Counted from the stretch's first letter, positions 1-6,730 are shown. The stretch: DNA of 8,240 nt from Flavobacterium sp. (GCA_030150335.1 JASLGC010000345.1:1-8240); one strand, 5' to 3'. Notes: generated by a model from the letters alone, not told the origin. Numbers and translations: made by a program.

Positions 1-413
1 TCTCCTTGTTCATATACATTCGCATACGCAAGAACAAACTTTCCACTTGTTTTAAAATCCTCAAGCTTCTGTCTAATCTCTCTTTTTTGCTCAACTCCTA
101 ACATTGAAGAGTTATTTAAAATAGATATACCTTTAATTCTATCATCACTCTTAGCGTACTCTATCGCATTCAAAATATCCGACACACCATCTTTCCCCGT
201 TTCTTTATGTCCGAAGTCTTTAAAATTAAACTTCCCTGCATAATCATACTTTACTTTAGACAAGTCTAAGTTGATTACAGAGTTTTCTTTCACTACTACA
301 CTATCGGATTTACCACCAAAAGCAGCCCCTATAAATACTATTCCTAAGAATAGAATAATCATAAATAAAAACAGCCCAACGATAGTGGCCAATACATTTC
401 TTAAAAATCTCAT
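1..413 (-). CDS. sppA: Signal peptide peptidase SppA, N-terminal part (cut by window edge)
   Basis: Reading the minus strand from ATG at 413 gives 137 open codons to the window edge. The protein starts MRFLRNVLATIVGLFLF, a short basic stretch followed by a long hydrophobic segment at about residues 8-33, which should anchor it in the inner membrane. Downstream are SppA-type stretches: VINLDLS at about 46-52, AIEYAKSDDRIKGISI at about 83-98 and a KLEDFKTSGKFVLAYANVY segment near the edge. These match the N-terminal repeat of the long (67K-type) SppA, a serine-lysine protease that degrades leftover signal peptides. The catalytic Lys and Ser lie beyond the window, so activity cannot be judged. 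The gene diverges from the folK fusion across a 124-base intergenic region. The family call rests on recalled similarity. Confidence 0.85.
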   Translation of the reverse strand, partial: MRFLRNVLATIVGLFLFMIILFLGIVFIGAAFGGKSDSVVVKENSVINLDLSKVKYDYAGKFNFKDFGHKETGKDGVSDILNAIEYAKSDDRIKGISILNNSSMLGVEQKREIRQKLEDFKTSGKFVLAYANVYEQG

Positions 414-470
414 ATAAAACAATTTTCCCTATTAGTATGTAAAACTAAAAATAGTTACATATTATAACGC

Positions 471-478
471 TAAATTTG
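471..478 (+). promoter_or_regulatory. folK: Putative -7 promoter element for the folK fusion
   Basis: TAAATTTG matches the Bacteroidetes -7 consensus TAnnTTTG exactly and would start transcription near 485, leaving a leader of about 50 bases before the ATG at 538. I see no clear TTG/TTTG -33 element at 17-20 bases upstream. A small CTAC-AAAA-GTAG hairpin (492-503) lies in the leader. As in most genes of this phylum there is no strong Shine-Dalgarno. Confidence 0.5.
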
Positions 479-537
479 CACTTATTAACTTCTACAAAAG
501 TAGCGTTTATTCAAATTTCTTTTATTTACTTTGCCTT

Positions 538-1677
538 ATGTTTACGCAAAATCAAATAGTATTATCCATTGGTACCAATCAAGGAGATAGAATTTCTAAC
601 ATTGAAAAAGCTATCGAATTGATTCATAAGCATATTGGTACAGTCATTAAAGTTTCTCCTATTTATGAATTTCCTGCTTGGGGATTTGAAAGTGATCCGT
701 TTTTCAACTGTGCGATCTATATTCATACTACATTAAATGCAGAAACTGTAATTCATAAAGTTTTAGAAACAGAACAAACACTGGGTAGAATCCGTCCATT
801 AAATCACGAAGGATATAGTGCAAGAATAATCGATATTGACATAATATCGTTTAATCAAGAAGTCTATAATACAGAAAAACTAACTGTGCCTCACCCATTG
901 ATGCAAGATAGACAATTTGTATTACAACCTGCTGTTGATTTAAATTTAGATTGGGAACACCCAACGTTAAAACTTGACTTTAAAGCACTACTTTCTTCTT
1001 GTAAAGATAAAACATCTTACAAAATAGTTAGTACGCTACCCGCGCCTACTCAAAAGTACGGTTTCACAAATGTGAACTTCGTAGCAATTGAAGGAAATAT
1101 TGGTGCAGGAAAAACAACGTTGACTAACCGTATTTCAACAGATTTTAATGCTAAAAGAATATTAGAAGGCTTTGCAGACAATCCTTTCTTACCTAAATTC
1201 TACAAGGATGCATCACGTTATGCATTCCCTTTAGAAATGTCTTTTTTAGCAGATAGATATTCACAGTTATCTGATGACTTATCGCAATTTGACTTATTCA
1301 AAGAGTTTATCATTGCAGATTATTACATCTTCAAGTCGCTTATTTTTGCACAGATTACCTTAGAAGAAGACGAGTTTAACTTATATCAACAAATATTTGA
1401 TATCATGTATAAAGACACGCCTAAGCCTGACTTATATGTGTACTTATATCAAAATACAGAAAGATTACTTGAAAACATCCACACCAGAGGACGCTCTTAC
1501 GAAAGTGAGATACCAGGTACTTACTTAGATAAAGTAAACCAAGGTTATTTTAATTATATCAAAACCCTGCCATCTGACAAGGTTTTGATTATAGATATTT
1601 CTGATATGGACTTTGTAGCCAATCAAGAAGATTATATTACTATTTTAGATATGATTCAGAAAAAGCTAAATGCTTAA
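538..1677 (+). CDS. folK: Bifunctional HPPK (FolK) - deoxynucleoside kinase fusion
   Basis: 379 residues with two enzymes in one chain. Residues 1 to about 160 are 6-hydroxymethyl-7,8-dihydropterin pyrophosphokinase, which transfers pyrophosphate from ATP to the pterin in folate synthesis. Visible marks are SIGTNQGDR (10-18), GR.R (83-86), the Mg-binding DID (D99, D101), PHPLM (118-122) and R.FVLQP (125-131). Residues from about 178 to the end are a deoxynucleoside kinase: P-loop GNIGAGKTT (186-194), EGFADNPFLPKFYKD (210-224), FPLEMSFLADRY (230-241) and a lid-type RGRSYE (317-322). The DRS/ERS motif of many dNKs is not obvious; DYYIFKS (261-267) lies about where it would be expected. The ATG is supported because the first HPPK strand begins at residue 7. 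From memory, this fusion recurs in Bacteroidota with deoxyadenosine as the reported substrate; specificity here is inferred. The 3' end overlaps the convergent methylase by 4 bases. Confidence 0.93.
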   Translation: MFTQNQIVLSIGTNQGDRISNIEKAIELIHKHIGTVIKVSPIYEFPAWGFESDPFFNCAIYIHTTLNAETVIHKVLETEQTLGRIRPLNHEGYSARIIDIDIISFNQEVYNTEKLTVPHPLMQDRQFVLQPAVDLNLDWEHPTLKLDFKALLSSCKDKTSYKIVSTLPAPTQKYGFTNVNFVAIEGNIGAGKTTLTNRISTDFNAKRILEGFADNPFLPKFYKDASRYAFPLEMSFLADRYSQLSDDLSQFDLFKEFIIADYYIFKSLIFAQITLEEDEFNLYQQIFDIMYKDTPKPDLYVYLYQNTERLLENIHTRGRSYESEIPGTYLDKVNQGYFNYIKTLPSDKVLIIDISDMDFVANQEDYITILDMIQKKLNA

Positions 1678-2204
1678 CGACTCATTTGTTGAAATAAATC
1701 CCAAATTACGATACCTGCACTCACAGAAATATTAAGTGAGTGTTTGGTTCCTAATTGTGGAATTTCAATCACACCTTTACTTAAATCAACTACCTCTTGA
1801 TTTACTCCTTTTACTTCATTTCCAAAAACAAGTGCATATTTTTGTCCCGCTTCAACTTCAAAGTTGTTTAGCATAACACTCTTTTCAACTTGCTCTACAG
1901 ATTGAACAGAAACACCTTCTTCATTTAATTGTTTCACTACTGTAACAACATCTTTTACATATTCCCACTCTACCGTTTCAGTAGCACCTAAAGCTGTTTT
2001 GTGTATTTCTTTATTTGGAGGCGTAGCAGTGATACCACATAAGTAAACCTTTTCTATCAAAAAAGCATCACAAGTTCTGAAAACAGAACCAATATTGTGC
2101 AAACTTCTTACATCATCAAGTATTACAATTATAGGAGTTTTTTCTGAAGCCTTAAACTCTTCTACATTCTTTCTATCCAATTCACTATTGGCTAATTTAC
2201 GCAT
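1674..2204 (-). CDS. TrmH/SpoU-family RNA 2'-O-methyltransferase
   Basis: 176 residues, a minimal SPOUT enzyme that uses S-adenosylmethionine to methylate a ribose 2'-OH in RNA. All three family motifs are present. Motif 1 is LDDVRSLHNIGSVFRTCDA (29-47), with N37 and catalytic-type R43. Motif 2 is ALVFGNEVKGV (124-134), with E130. Motif 3 is IPQLGTKHSLNISVSAG (148-164), with S156 and N158 of the knotted cofactor site. It lacks the N-terminal substrate-binding domain of RlmB-type enzymes and the long C-terminal extension of E. coli TrmH, so the target could be tRNA (for example G18) or rRNA. I therefore give no symbol. The ATG at 2204 starts MRKLANSELDRK, typical for this subgroup. It is transcribed towards the folK fusion and shares TTAA with that gene's stop. 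Confidence 0.9.
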   Translation of the reverse strand: MRKLANSELDRKNVEEFKASEKTPIIVILDDVRSLHNIGSVFRTCDAFLIEKVYLCGITATPPNKEIHKTALGATETVEWEYVKDVVTVVKQLNEEGVSVQSVEQVEKSVMLNNFEVEAGQKYALVFGNEVKGVNQEVVDLSKGVIEIPQLGTKHSLNISVSAGIVIWDLFQQMSR

Positions 2205-2220
2205 AATGATAATTTTTCTG

Positions 2221-2228
2221 CAAAAATA
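2221..2228 (-). promoter_or_regulatory. Putative -7 promoter element for the RNA methyltransferase
   Basis: On the minus strand this reads TATTTTTG, a perfect TAnnTTTG, followed by GCAG and then the ATG about 17 bases downstream. The transcript leader would be only about 10 bases. No good -33 TTG is visible. Confidence 0.5.
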
Positions 2229-2421
2229 AGTATTCTATTAATTATTACGCGCTACCTGAAAAAATAGATTTTATATAATCAAATAGGAACACTTCACAGA
2301 ATTAAACTTTTCAAATAAATTATTCACATAACAGGAATTAACAAGCATAAAAAATCTTAAATAAAGCTAATAATGTTTAGTAATTATAAGTATATTAGCA
2401 AAAACATAAAACACCACTACT

Positions 2422-2706
2422 ATGTTTCAAACCAATATTAATAAGCTATCACTTGTAACTATCTTGAATAATCTAATTTTCATAGTTTATTTACAAGACT
2501 ATTTTACTATAACTCCATATAGTTCACAATGGCTTAGTTTAGTGATTGAGATTGTATGGATATTATCATTGACTTTTTTACTTATTTTCCCCATTATGAT
2601 ATGCTCTCTTTTACAACAAAAGAGAATATTACTATACAAATTCCCTCTGTTAGCAATTAGTTTGTCTTTTTCATCAGTATTGTATTTTTCCTTAACAATA
2701 CTGTAA
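2422..2706 (+). CDS. Small hypothetical membrane protein (94 aa)
   Basis: I do not recognise this protein. The frame is open for 94 residues and dominated by Leu, Ile, Phe, Val and Ser, with three likely membrane segments at about 8-24, 37-62 and 73-93. A short charged turn (QQKRILLYK, about 65-73) falls between the second and third. There is no lipobox or cleavable signal pattern. A weak promoter-like TATATTAG (2391-2398) precedes the ATG by about 24 bases. The FUSC-family gene starts 90 bases downstream on the same strand but has its own better promoter, so co-transcription is possible but not required. Such a composition can occur by chance in AT-rich DNA; the length and the upstream element make it likelier than not to be real. 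Confidence 0.55.
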   Translation: MFQTNINKLSLVTILNNLIFIVYLQDYFTITPYSSQWLSLVIEIVWILSLTFLLIFPIMICSLLQQKRILLYKFPLLAISLSFSSVLYFSLTIL

Positions 2707-2743
2707 CAATCTAACGCTGATTATTTCAAAAAACAAGATTTTA

Positions 2744-2774
2744 TTGCTATTTAGATAATTCATTAGTATTTTTG
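2744..2774 (+). promoter_or_regulatory. Putative promoter of the FUSC-family gene
   Basis: TTG (2744-2746), a 20-base spacer and TATTTTTG (2767-2774) fit the Bacteroidetes -33/-7 arrangement. The ATG at 2797 lies 22 bases past the -7 element. Confidence 0.6.
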
Positions 2775-2796
2775 CAGGTTCTAAAATAAATCATAC

Positions 2797-3312
2797 ATGT
2801 TTAAAAGCCTGATACAAAAAATCATTACATCACCCCTAATCATTTATACTACCCGTTGTTTCATAGGTTTTTACATCGGCTATCTTTTATTTCTTAAACT
2901 TCAAAGTTTTGAAGTGCTATGGACACTTATTTCCATTATGCTTGTAATTTCCCCCGAAGGCAAACACTCTAAGAAACTTTCTGTAGAACGATTTAAATCC
3001 AACTTAGTTGGGTCCATTGTTGGTTTAGTTTGTTTAGAAATACACCACGAACCTAATCTATACATTTGCTTGCTTGGTGTATTCTTAACCATCATGACCT
3101 GCTACTTATTTAATATTTTGAATATGGCACGCGTAGCGTTGGTTGCCTTAATCATTATCCTTGTACAGCCACATACGGGAGATGTAGAAGCGACGCCATT
3201 GATTAGATGTATTGCAGTAACTGCAGGGTGTCTTATAGGACTATCGATAACTGTTGTTACCTCTACAATCATCAGAAGTTTAAAAAAACATTACGGCATA
3301 CCACTTTCTTAA
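2797..3312 (+). CDS. FUSC-family (aromatic acid exporter-like) membrane protein, short form
   Basis: 171 residues with about six hydrophobic segments (roughly 13-33, 40-52, 68-82, 86-106, 110-124, 136-156), so an inner-membrane protein. The stretch LWTLISIMLVISPEGKHSKK (41-60) followed by ERFKSNLVGSIVGL (64-77) is the hallmark of the FUSC/ArAE fold, in which a Trp-containing segment leads into a conserved loop and an R...N..G helix. A second family-like stretch is ARVALVALIIILVQP (111-125). Full-length FUSC exporters duplicate this module and carry a cytoplasmic domain. This is a single module, a size common in Bacteroidota, so it may act as a dimer. Substrate is unknown; export of aromatic or other organic acids is only family inference. 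The gene sits alone between its own promoter and mutS. Confidence 0.75.
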   Translation: MFKSLIQKIITSPLIIYTTRCFIGFYIGYLLFLKLQSFEVLWTLISIMLVISPEGKHSKKLSVERFKSNLVGSIVGLVCLEIHHEPNLYICLLGVFLTIMTCYLFNILNMARVALVALIIILVQPHTGDVEATPLIRCIAVTAGCLIGLSITVVTSTIIRSLKKHYGIPLS

Positions 3313-3315
3313 AAC

Positions 3316-3357
3316 ATAGGCTACCTGATAATTTAGTTCTTCTAAATTGTTACCTAT
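3316..3357 (+). promoter_or_regulatory. Nested dyad overlapping the mutS promoter
   Basis: AATTTAG (3330-3336), loop TTCTT, CTAAATT (3342-3348) form a perfect 7-bp dyad inside the promoter spacer. An outer pair ATAGG (3316-3320) and CCTAT (3353-3357) is roughly symmetric around it and overlaps the -7 element. There is no T-tract, so it is a poor terminator for the gene upstream. An operator or an AT-rich chance dyad are the alternatives. Confidence 0.35.
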
Positions 3358-3362
3358 ATTTG
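3355..3362 (+). promoter_or_regulatory. mutS: Putative -7 promoter element for mutS
   Basis: TATATTTG is a perfect TAnnTTTG. The -33 position holds only a weak TTTA (3332-3335, 19 bases upstream). The predicted start near 3369 leaves a leader of about 17 bases before the ATG at 3386. Confidence 0.6.
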
Positions 3363-3385
3363 TAAATTGATAAAAACAAAGAATT

Positions 3386-5986
3386 ATGGCTGCTAAAGCA
3401 AAAGCAACGAAGGAAACTCCTTTAATGAAACAATACAATGATATTAAGGCAAAATATCCTGATGCTTGTTTATTATTTCGTGTTGGTGACTTCTATGAAA
3501 CGTTTGGTGAAGATGCTGTTAGAGCTGCAAATATATTAGGGATTACCCTAACAAAAAGAGGTGCTGGTTCGCCAAGTGAAACTGAATTAGCTGGTTTTCC
3601 ACATCATTCTATCAATGTTTACTTACCTAAATTAGTTAAAGCAGGACTACGTGTTGCTATTTGTGACCAATTAGAAGACCCTAAAACAACTAAGACAATC
3701 GTAAAACGAGGGGTAACTGAACTTGTTACGCCGGGTGTTGCATTGAATGATGAAGTATTACATTCTAAGTCAAACAACTTCCTTTGTGCTGTGCACTTTG
3801 CTAAAAAGTCAATCGGTATCGCCTTCTTAGACGTTTCTACTGGTGAATTTTTAACAACAGAAGGAGACCAAGATTACATTGATAAATTATTACAAAACTT
3901 CACTCCAAGTGAAGTTCTTGTTCAAAAAAATAGCAAAACTCACTTTATTCAAACTTATGGTAGTCAATATAACCTATTCTACCTGGACGATTGGGTTTTC
4001 AAAAAAGACTTTGCTTTCGAATCATTAACTACTCATTTTAAAACAAATTCTTTAAAAGGATTTGGGGTTGAGGATTTGGAAGAAGGTACTATTGCTTGTG
4101 GTGCTATTCTGTACTACTTATCTGAAACGCAACATACCAAAATACAACACATCTCCAATATTCAACGTATTGCAGAGGATGCGTATGTCTGGATGGACCG
4201 TTTTACAATTAGAAACTTAGAGCTATATAATAGTTCTAACCCTAATGCGATTACCCTGCTTGACGTTATCGACAAAACATTGTCGCCAATGGGGGCTCGT
4301 CTTTTAAAAAGATGGCTTGCGTTGCCATTAAAAGATGCTTCTAAAATCATCGATAGACATAATGTAGTAGAAAAACTAAAAGCAGATGGTGAGCTGTTAT
4401 TCTTGTTTCAAACACAAATCAAGAAAATATCAGATTTAGAAAGATTAATCTCAAAAATAGCAACAGGAAAAGTATCTCCGCGTGAACTTATTTATTTAAA
4501 AGAGTCCCTTGACGCTATTATCCCAATCAAAGAAGGTGCGTCTAAAAGCAATAATGACTCTCTGAAAATCATCGGAAATAAATTACACAGTTGTGAATTA
4601 CTTAGAGAGAAAATCGCAACTACTATACACGAAAACGCTCCTGTAGCAATTGCTAAAGGAAATGCCATTGCTTTTGGGGTAAATGAAGAACTTGATGACT
4701 TGCGTAAAATATCTACGTCAGGAAAAGAGTACTTAGACGCAATGGAGAAACGCGAAAGTGAAAAAACGGGTATCCCTTCTCTGAAAATTGCATTCAACAA
4801 CGTTTTTGGATATTATATCGAGGTTAGAAACACGCATAAAGACAAAGTACCTGCAGACTGGATTAGAAAGCAAACTTTAGTTAATGCTGAACGATACATT
4901 ACGGAGGAACTAAAGGAGTATGAAAGTAAAATATTAGGTGCTGAGGAGAAAATCTATCGACTTGAAACGGAGTTATACGAGCAGTTTACTTCTTGGTGTG
5001 CACAATACATCAAACCGGTTCAGCTTAATGCTACTTTAATTGCTCAGTTGGATTGTTTAGGGTCGTTTGCTCAATTGGCAATTGACAATAATTATATTCG
5101 CCCTGAGATAAACGATAGTTTTGAATTAGACATCAAAGATGGACGTCACCCTGTAATTGAAAAGCAATTGGCTTATGACACGCCTTTCATTGCAAATGAT
5201 GTTTACCTAAATAATACAAATCAACAGATAATCATGATTACTGGACCTAATATGTCTGGTAAATCTGCTATTTTGAGACAAACTGCCTTGATTGTGCTAT
5301 TGGCACAGATGGGAAGTTTTGTACCTGCTTCTAAAGTAACGATGGGTACGGTAGATAAGATTTTTACTCGTGTGGGAGCTTCTGACAATATCTCTATGGG
5401 TGAGTCAACGTTCATGGTAGAAATGAATGAAACGGCTTCTATCTTGAACAACCTTACTAATCGCAGCTTAATATTGTTAGATGAGATTGGTCGTGGTACA
5501 AGTACTTATGATGGTATTTCTATTGCTTGGGCTATTGCCGAGTATATTCATCAACATCCTTCAAAAGCAAAGACACTATTTGCTACGCATTACCATGAAT
5601 TAAATGATATGCAAGACCATTTTGAAGGGGTTAAAAATTATAATGTATCTGTAAAAGAACTTAAAGACAATGTGCTATTCCTTAGAAAACTTGTACCTGG
5701 AGGTAGTGCGCATAGTTTCGGTATTCATGTAGCTAAGATGGCTGGTATGCCAACTACTGTACTGAAAAGAGCAGAAAAGATGCTAAAACAGCTCGAAAAA
5801 GGGCATGTTAAGGACCAAAATAAGGTAAAACCTGTGGAGGATGACATACAGTTGAGCTTCTTTAATTTAGATGACCCATTGTTAGAAGATTTAAAACAAC
5901 AAATCTTAGACATTGATGTAAACTCCATTACACCTATTGAAGCAATGATGAAAATCAACGAATTGAAACAAATGCTTAAAAAATAA
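3386..5986 (+). CDS. mutS: DNA mismatch repair protein MutS
   Basis: 866 residues, normal length for MutS, the ATPase clamp that recognises mismatches and small loops and recruits MutL. The N-terminal mismatch-binding domain has GDFYETFGEDA (from 34), with the F-x-E wedge F36 and E38. Connector, lever and clamp regions follow. The C-terminal ATPase has Walker A GPNMSGKS (620-627), the signature GESTFMVEMNE (672-682), Walker B LLDEIGRGT (D699, E700) and FATHYHEL with switch His near 735. QLSFF at 822-826 fits the beta-clamp-binding pentamer seen in MutS tails. The end (about 830-866) resembles the helical dimerisation tail. All key residues are intact, so it should be functional. The ATG fits because TPLMKQY, the usual first conserved stretch, begins at residue 11. 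The gene has its own promoter and a terminator 6 bases after the stop. Confidence 0.98.
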   Translation: MAAKAKATKETPLMKQYNDIKAKYPDACLLFRVGDFYETFGEDAVRAANILGITLTKRGAGSPSETELAGFPHHSINVYLPKLVKAGLRVAICDQLEDPKTTKTIVKRGVTELVTPGVALNDEVLHSKSNNFLCAVHFAKKSIGIAFLDVSTGEFLTTEGDQDYIDKLLQNFTPSEVLVQKNSKTHFIQTYGSQYNLFYLDDWVFKKDFAFESLTTHFKTNSLKGFGVEDLEEGTIACGAILYYLSETQHTKIQHISNIQRIAEDAYVWMDRFTIRNLELYNSSNPNAITLLDVIDKTLSPMGARLLKRWLALPLKDASKIIDRHNVVEKLKADGELLFLFQTQIKKISDLERLISKIATGKVSPRELIYLKESLDAIIPIKEGASKSNNDSLKIIGNKLHSCELLREKIATTIHENAPVAIAKGNAIAFGVNEELDDLRKISTSGKEYLDAMEKRESEKTGIPSLKIAFNNVFGYYIEVRNTHKDKVPADWIRKQTLVNAERYITEELKEYESKILGAEEKIYRLETELYEQFTSWCAQYIKPVQLNATLIAQLDCLGSFAQLAIDNNYIRPEINDSFELDIKDGRHPVIEKQLAYDTPFIANDVYLNNTNQQIIMITGPNMSGKSAILRQTALIVLLAQMGSFVPASKVTMGTVDKIFTRVGASDNISMGESTFMVEMNETASILNNLTNRSLILLDEIGRGTSTYDGISIAWAIAEYIHQHPSKAKTLFATHYHELNDMQDHFEGVKNYNVSVKELKDNVLFLRKLVPGGSAHSFGIHVAKMAGMPTTVLKRAEKMLKQLEKGHVKDQNKVKPVEDDIQLSFFNLDDPLLEDLKQQILDIDVNSITPIEAMMKINELKQMLKK

Positions 5987-5991
5987 ATACT

Positions 5992-6022
5992 AAAAGGATA
6001 TCTCAATGAGATATCCTTTTTT
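5992..6022 (+). terminator. Rho-independent terminator of mutS
   Basis: AAAAGGATATCTC (5992-6004), loop AAT, GAGATATCCTTTT (6008-6020) form a perfect 13-bp stem ending in a run of six T (6017-6022). It begins 6 bases after the mutS stop codon. Confidence 0.92.
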
Positions 6023-6076
6023 CATATTGTCTTCGTAAAAAACTGTCTTTACTGAAGCGAAAAAACTGCAAAACGC

Positions 6077-6110
6077 GGGCTATTATCCTTAGGTAATAGC
6101 CCTTTTTTTT
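6077..6110 (+). terminator. Second, orphan intrinsic terminator
   Basis: GGGCTATTA (6077-6085) pairs with TAATAGCCC (6094-6102) and is followed by eight T (6103-6110). Inside the loop CC/GG can add two pairs with one bulged T. No coding frame lies between the mutS terminator and this one. It is either a backup for mutS read-through or the 3' end of a short RNA of unknown start. Confidence 0.85.
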
Positions 6111-6155
6111 ATACCTAAACGAGAGATTAGCACAAGTGCATTGACACTTTTATAA

Positions 6156-6267
6156 ACTCTCCCTGCAAAATATCGGCATAATACTGGCACCTTTCTCCAC
6201 AAAAAAGCCCTTTTTTAAAGGCATTGTGCCACGAATGTGCCGGCAATGTGCCAGATTCTCGGAGAGT
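6156..6267. repeat. Nested inverted repeats enclosing 11-bp iterons
   Basis: Outer arms ACTCTCC (6156-6162) and GGAGAGT (6261-6267), and inner arms CTGGCAC (6184-6190) and GTGCCAG (6248-6254), are each perfect 7-bp inverted pairs in nested order. The interior also contains AAAAAAG-CC-CTTTTTT (6201-6216). The right inner arm is part of the third iteron. The layout could be a folded RNA or a multi-site protein-binding region; no gene next to it identifies the binder. Confidence 0.6.
6220..6252. repeat. Three tandem 11-bp iterons (GTGCC type)
   Basis: GGCATTGTGCC, ACGAATGTGCC and GGCAATGTGCC follow one another without spacers, so GTGCC recurs at 6226, 6237 and 6248, exactly 11 bases apart (about one helical turn). 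Units one and three are themselves GGCA/TGCC dyads. This is a binding-site pattern, as in iterons or recombinase arm sites; the partner protein is unknown. Confidence 0.7.
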
Positions 6268-6485
6268 AAACTCGTCTTAACTTTACTTTTCACTATCTTT
6301 TTTATAATGTACTTCTACTTTTTAAACTAATATTTCACAAGTAAAACCTCTCTTTTGCCTCTGTAAATTCATCTCCAACTTGCAATTCTTACTTAACAAC
6401 ATATTTATTTCGCTTTTTTTTTCAAAAAAAGCATTCTGTAAATCAATAGCTTAAAAAATAATGAATATTTTTTTTCGAAAAGGTG

Positions 6486-6515
6486 TTGTAAATATTAAAA
6501 AACGTTCTATATTTG
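6486..6515 (+). promoter_or_regulatory. Promoter of the tRNA-Gly/tRNA-Leu operon
   Basis: TTG (6486-6488), a 19-base spacer and TATATTTG (6508-6515) give a near-ideal Bacteroidetes promoter. The following CACTCGCAATA and GAAGTAA (to 6535) recur almost unchanged at the second tRNA-Leu promoter, so the start region itself is conserved. AT-rich DNA upstream could act like an UP element. Confidence 0.8.
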
Positions 6516-6560
6516 CACTCGCAATACAGAAGTAAAGCGAAGTTCTTAAAAAAACACCAT

Positions 6561-6633
6561 GCGAAAATAGCTCAGTTGGTAGAGCGCAACCTTGCCAAGG
6601 TTGAGGTCGCGGGTTCGAACCCCGTTTTTCGCT
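6561..6633 (+). tRNA. tRNA-Gly (anticodon GCC)
   Basis: 73 bases folding as a full cloverleaf. Acceptor GCGAAAA (6561-6567) pairs with TTTTCGC (6626-6632), discriminator T6633. The anticodon arm is CAACC-TTGCCAA-GGTTG, giving GCC. The T arm is GCGGG-TTCGAAC-CCCGT. CCA is not encoded; CAA follows. It is first in an operon with tRNA-Leu, 10 bases apart. Confidence 0.97.
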
Positions 6634-6643
6634 CAAATTCCAC

Positions 6644-6729
6644 GCTCGGGTGGTGGAATCGGTAGACACGCTGGACTTAAAATCCAGTGAGCAGTAATGT
6701 TCGTGCGGGTTCAAGTCCCGCTCCGAGTA
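6644..6729 (+). tRNA. tRNA-Leu (anticodon TAA), copy 1
   Basis: 86 bases, a class II tRNA. Acceptor GCTCGGG pairs with TCCGAGT (6722-6728), discriminator A6729. The anticodon arm is CTGGA-CTTAAAA-TCCAG, giving TAA, which reads UUA and UUG. The long variable arm follows, then T arm GCGGG-TTCAAGT-CCCGC. CCA is not encoded. UUA is a preferred Leu codon in the AT-rich genes here, so a second identical copy (7336-7421) makes sense for dosage. Confidence 0.97.
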
Positions 6730-6730
6730 C

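Larger units (their letters stand above)
6111..6485. other. Gene-free interval between mutS and the tRNA operon
   Basis: No credible coding frame on either strand. The left half holds the nested inverted repeat and 11-bp iterons described separately. The right half is very AT-rich and contains a weak-paired hairpin GCTTTTTTT-TTC-AAAAAAAGC (6412-6432). No promoter matching TAnnTTTG was found here apart from the tRNA promoter that follows. Confidence 0.6.

Noticed and set aside
446..453. Possible sppA -7 box, TATTTTTA on the minus strand
   Set aside because: The final G of TAnnTTTG is missing and no -33 TTG is present, so it is too weak to list as a feature.
526..533. Second promoter-like TTACTTTG directly before the folK ATG
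   Set aside because: It mismatches the consensus at one key base and would give a leaderless start at the ATG; the perfect TAAATTTG at 471 is preferred.
2901..3095. Minus-strand open frame of 64 codons
   Set aside because: It lies wholly inside the FUSC-family gene and shows no family pattern.
4162..4800. Minus-strand open frames at 4162-4350 and 4492-4800, and others inside mutS at 5221-5451 and 5725-6006
   Set aside because: They are shadows of the mutS frame; the plus-strand MutS motifs are continuous and complete.
6220..6252. CRISPR-like array
   Set aside because: Units are 11 bases, contiguous and without spacers; no cas gene is present.
6412..6432. Hairpin GCTTTTTTT-TTC-AAAAAAAGC
   Set aside because: Almost all A-T pairs in a very AT-rich stretch, with no gene ending there on either strand; probably chance.
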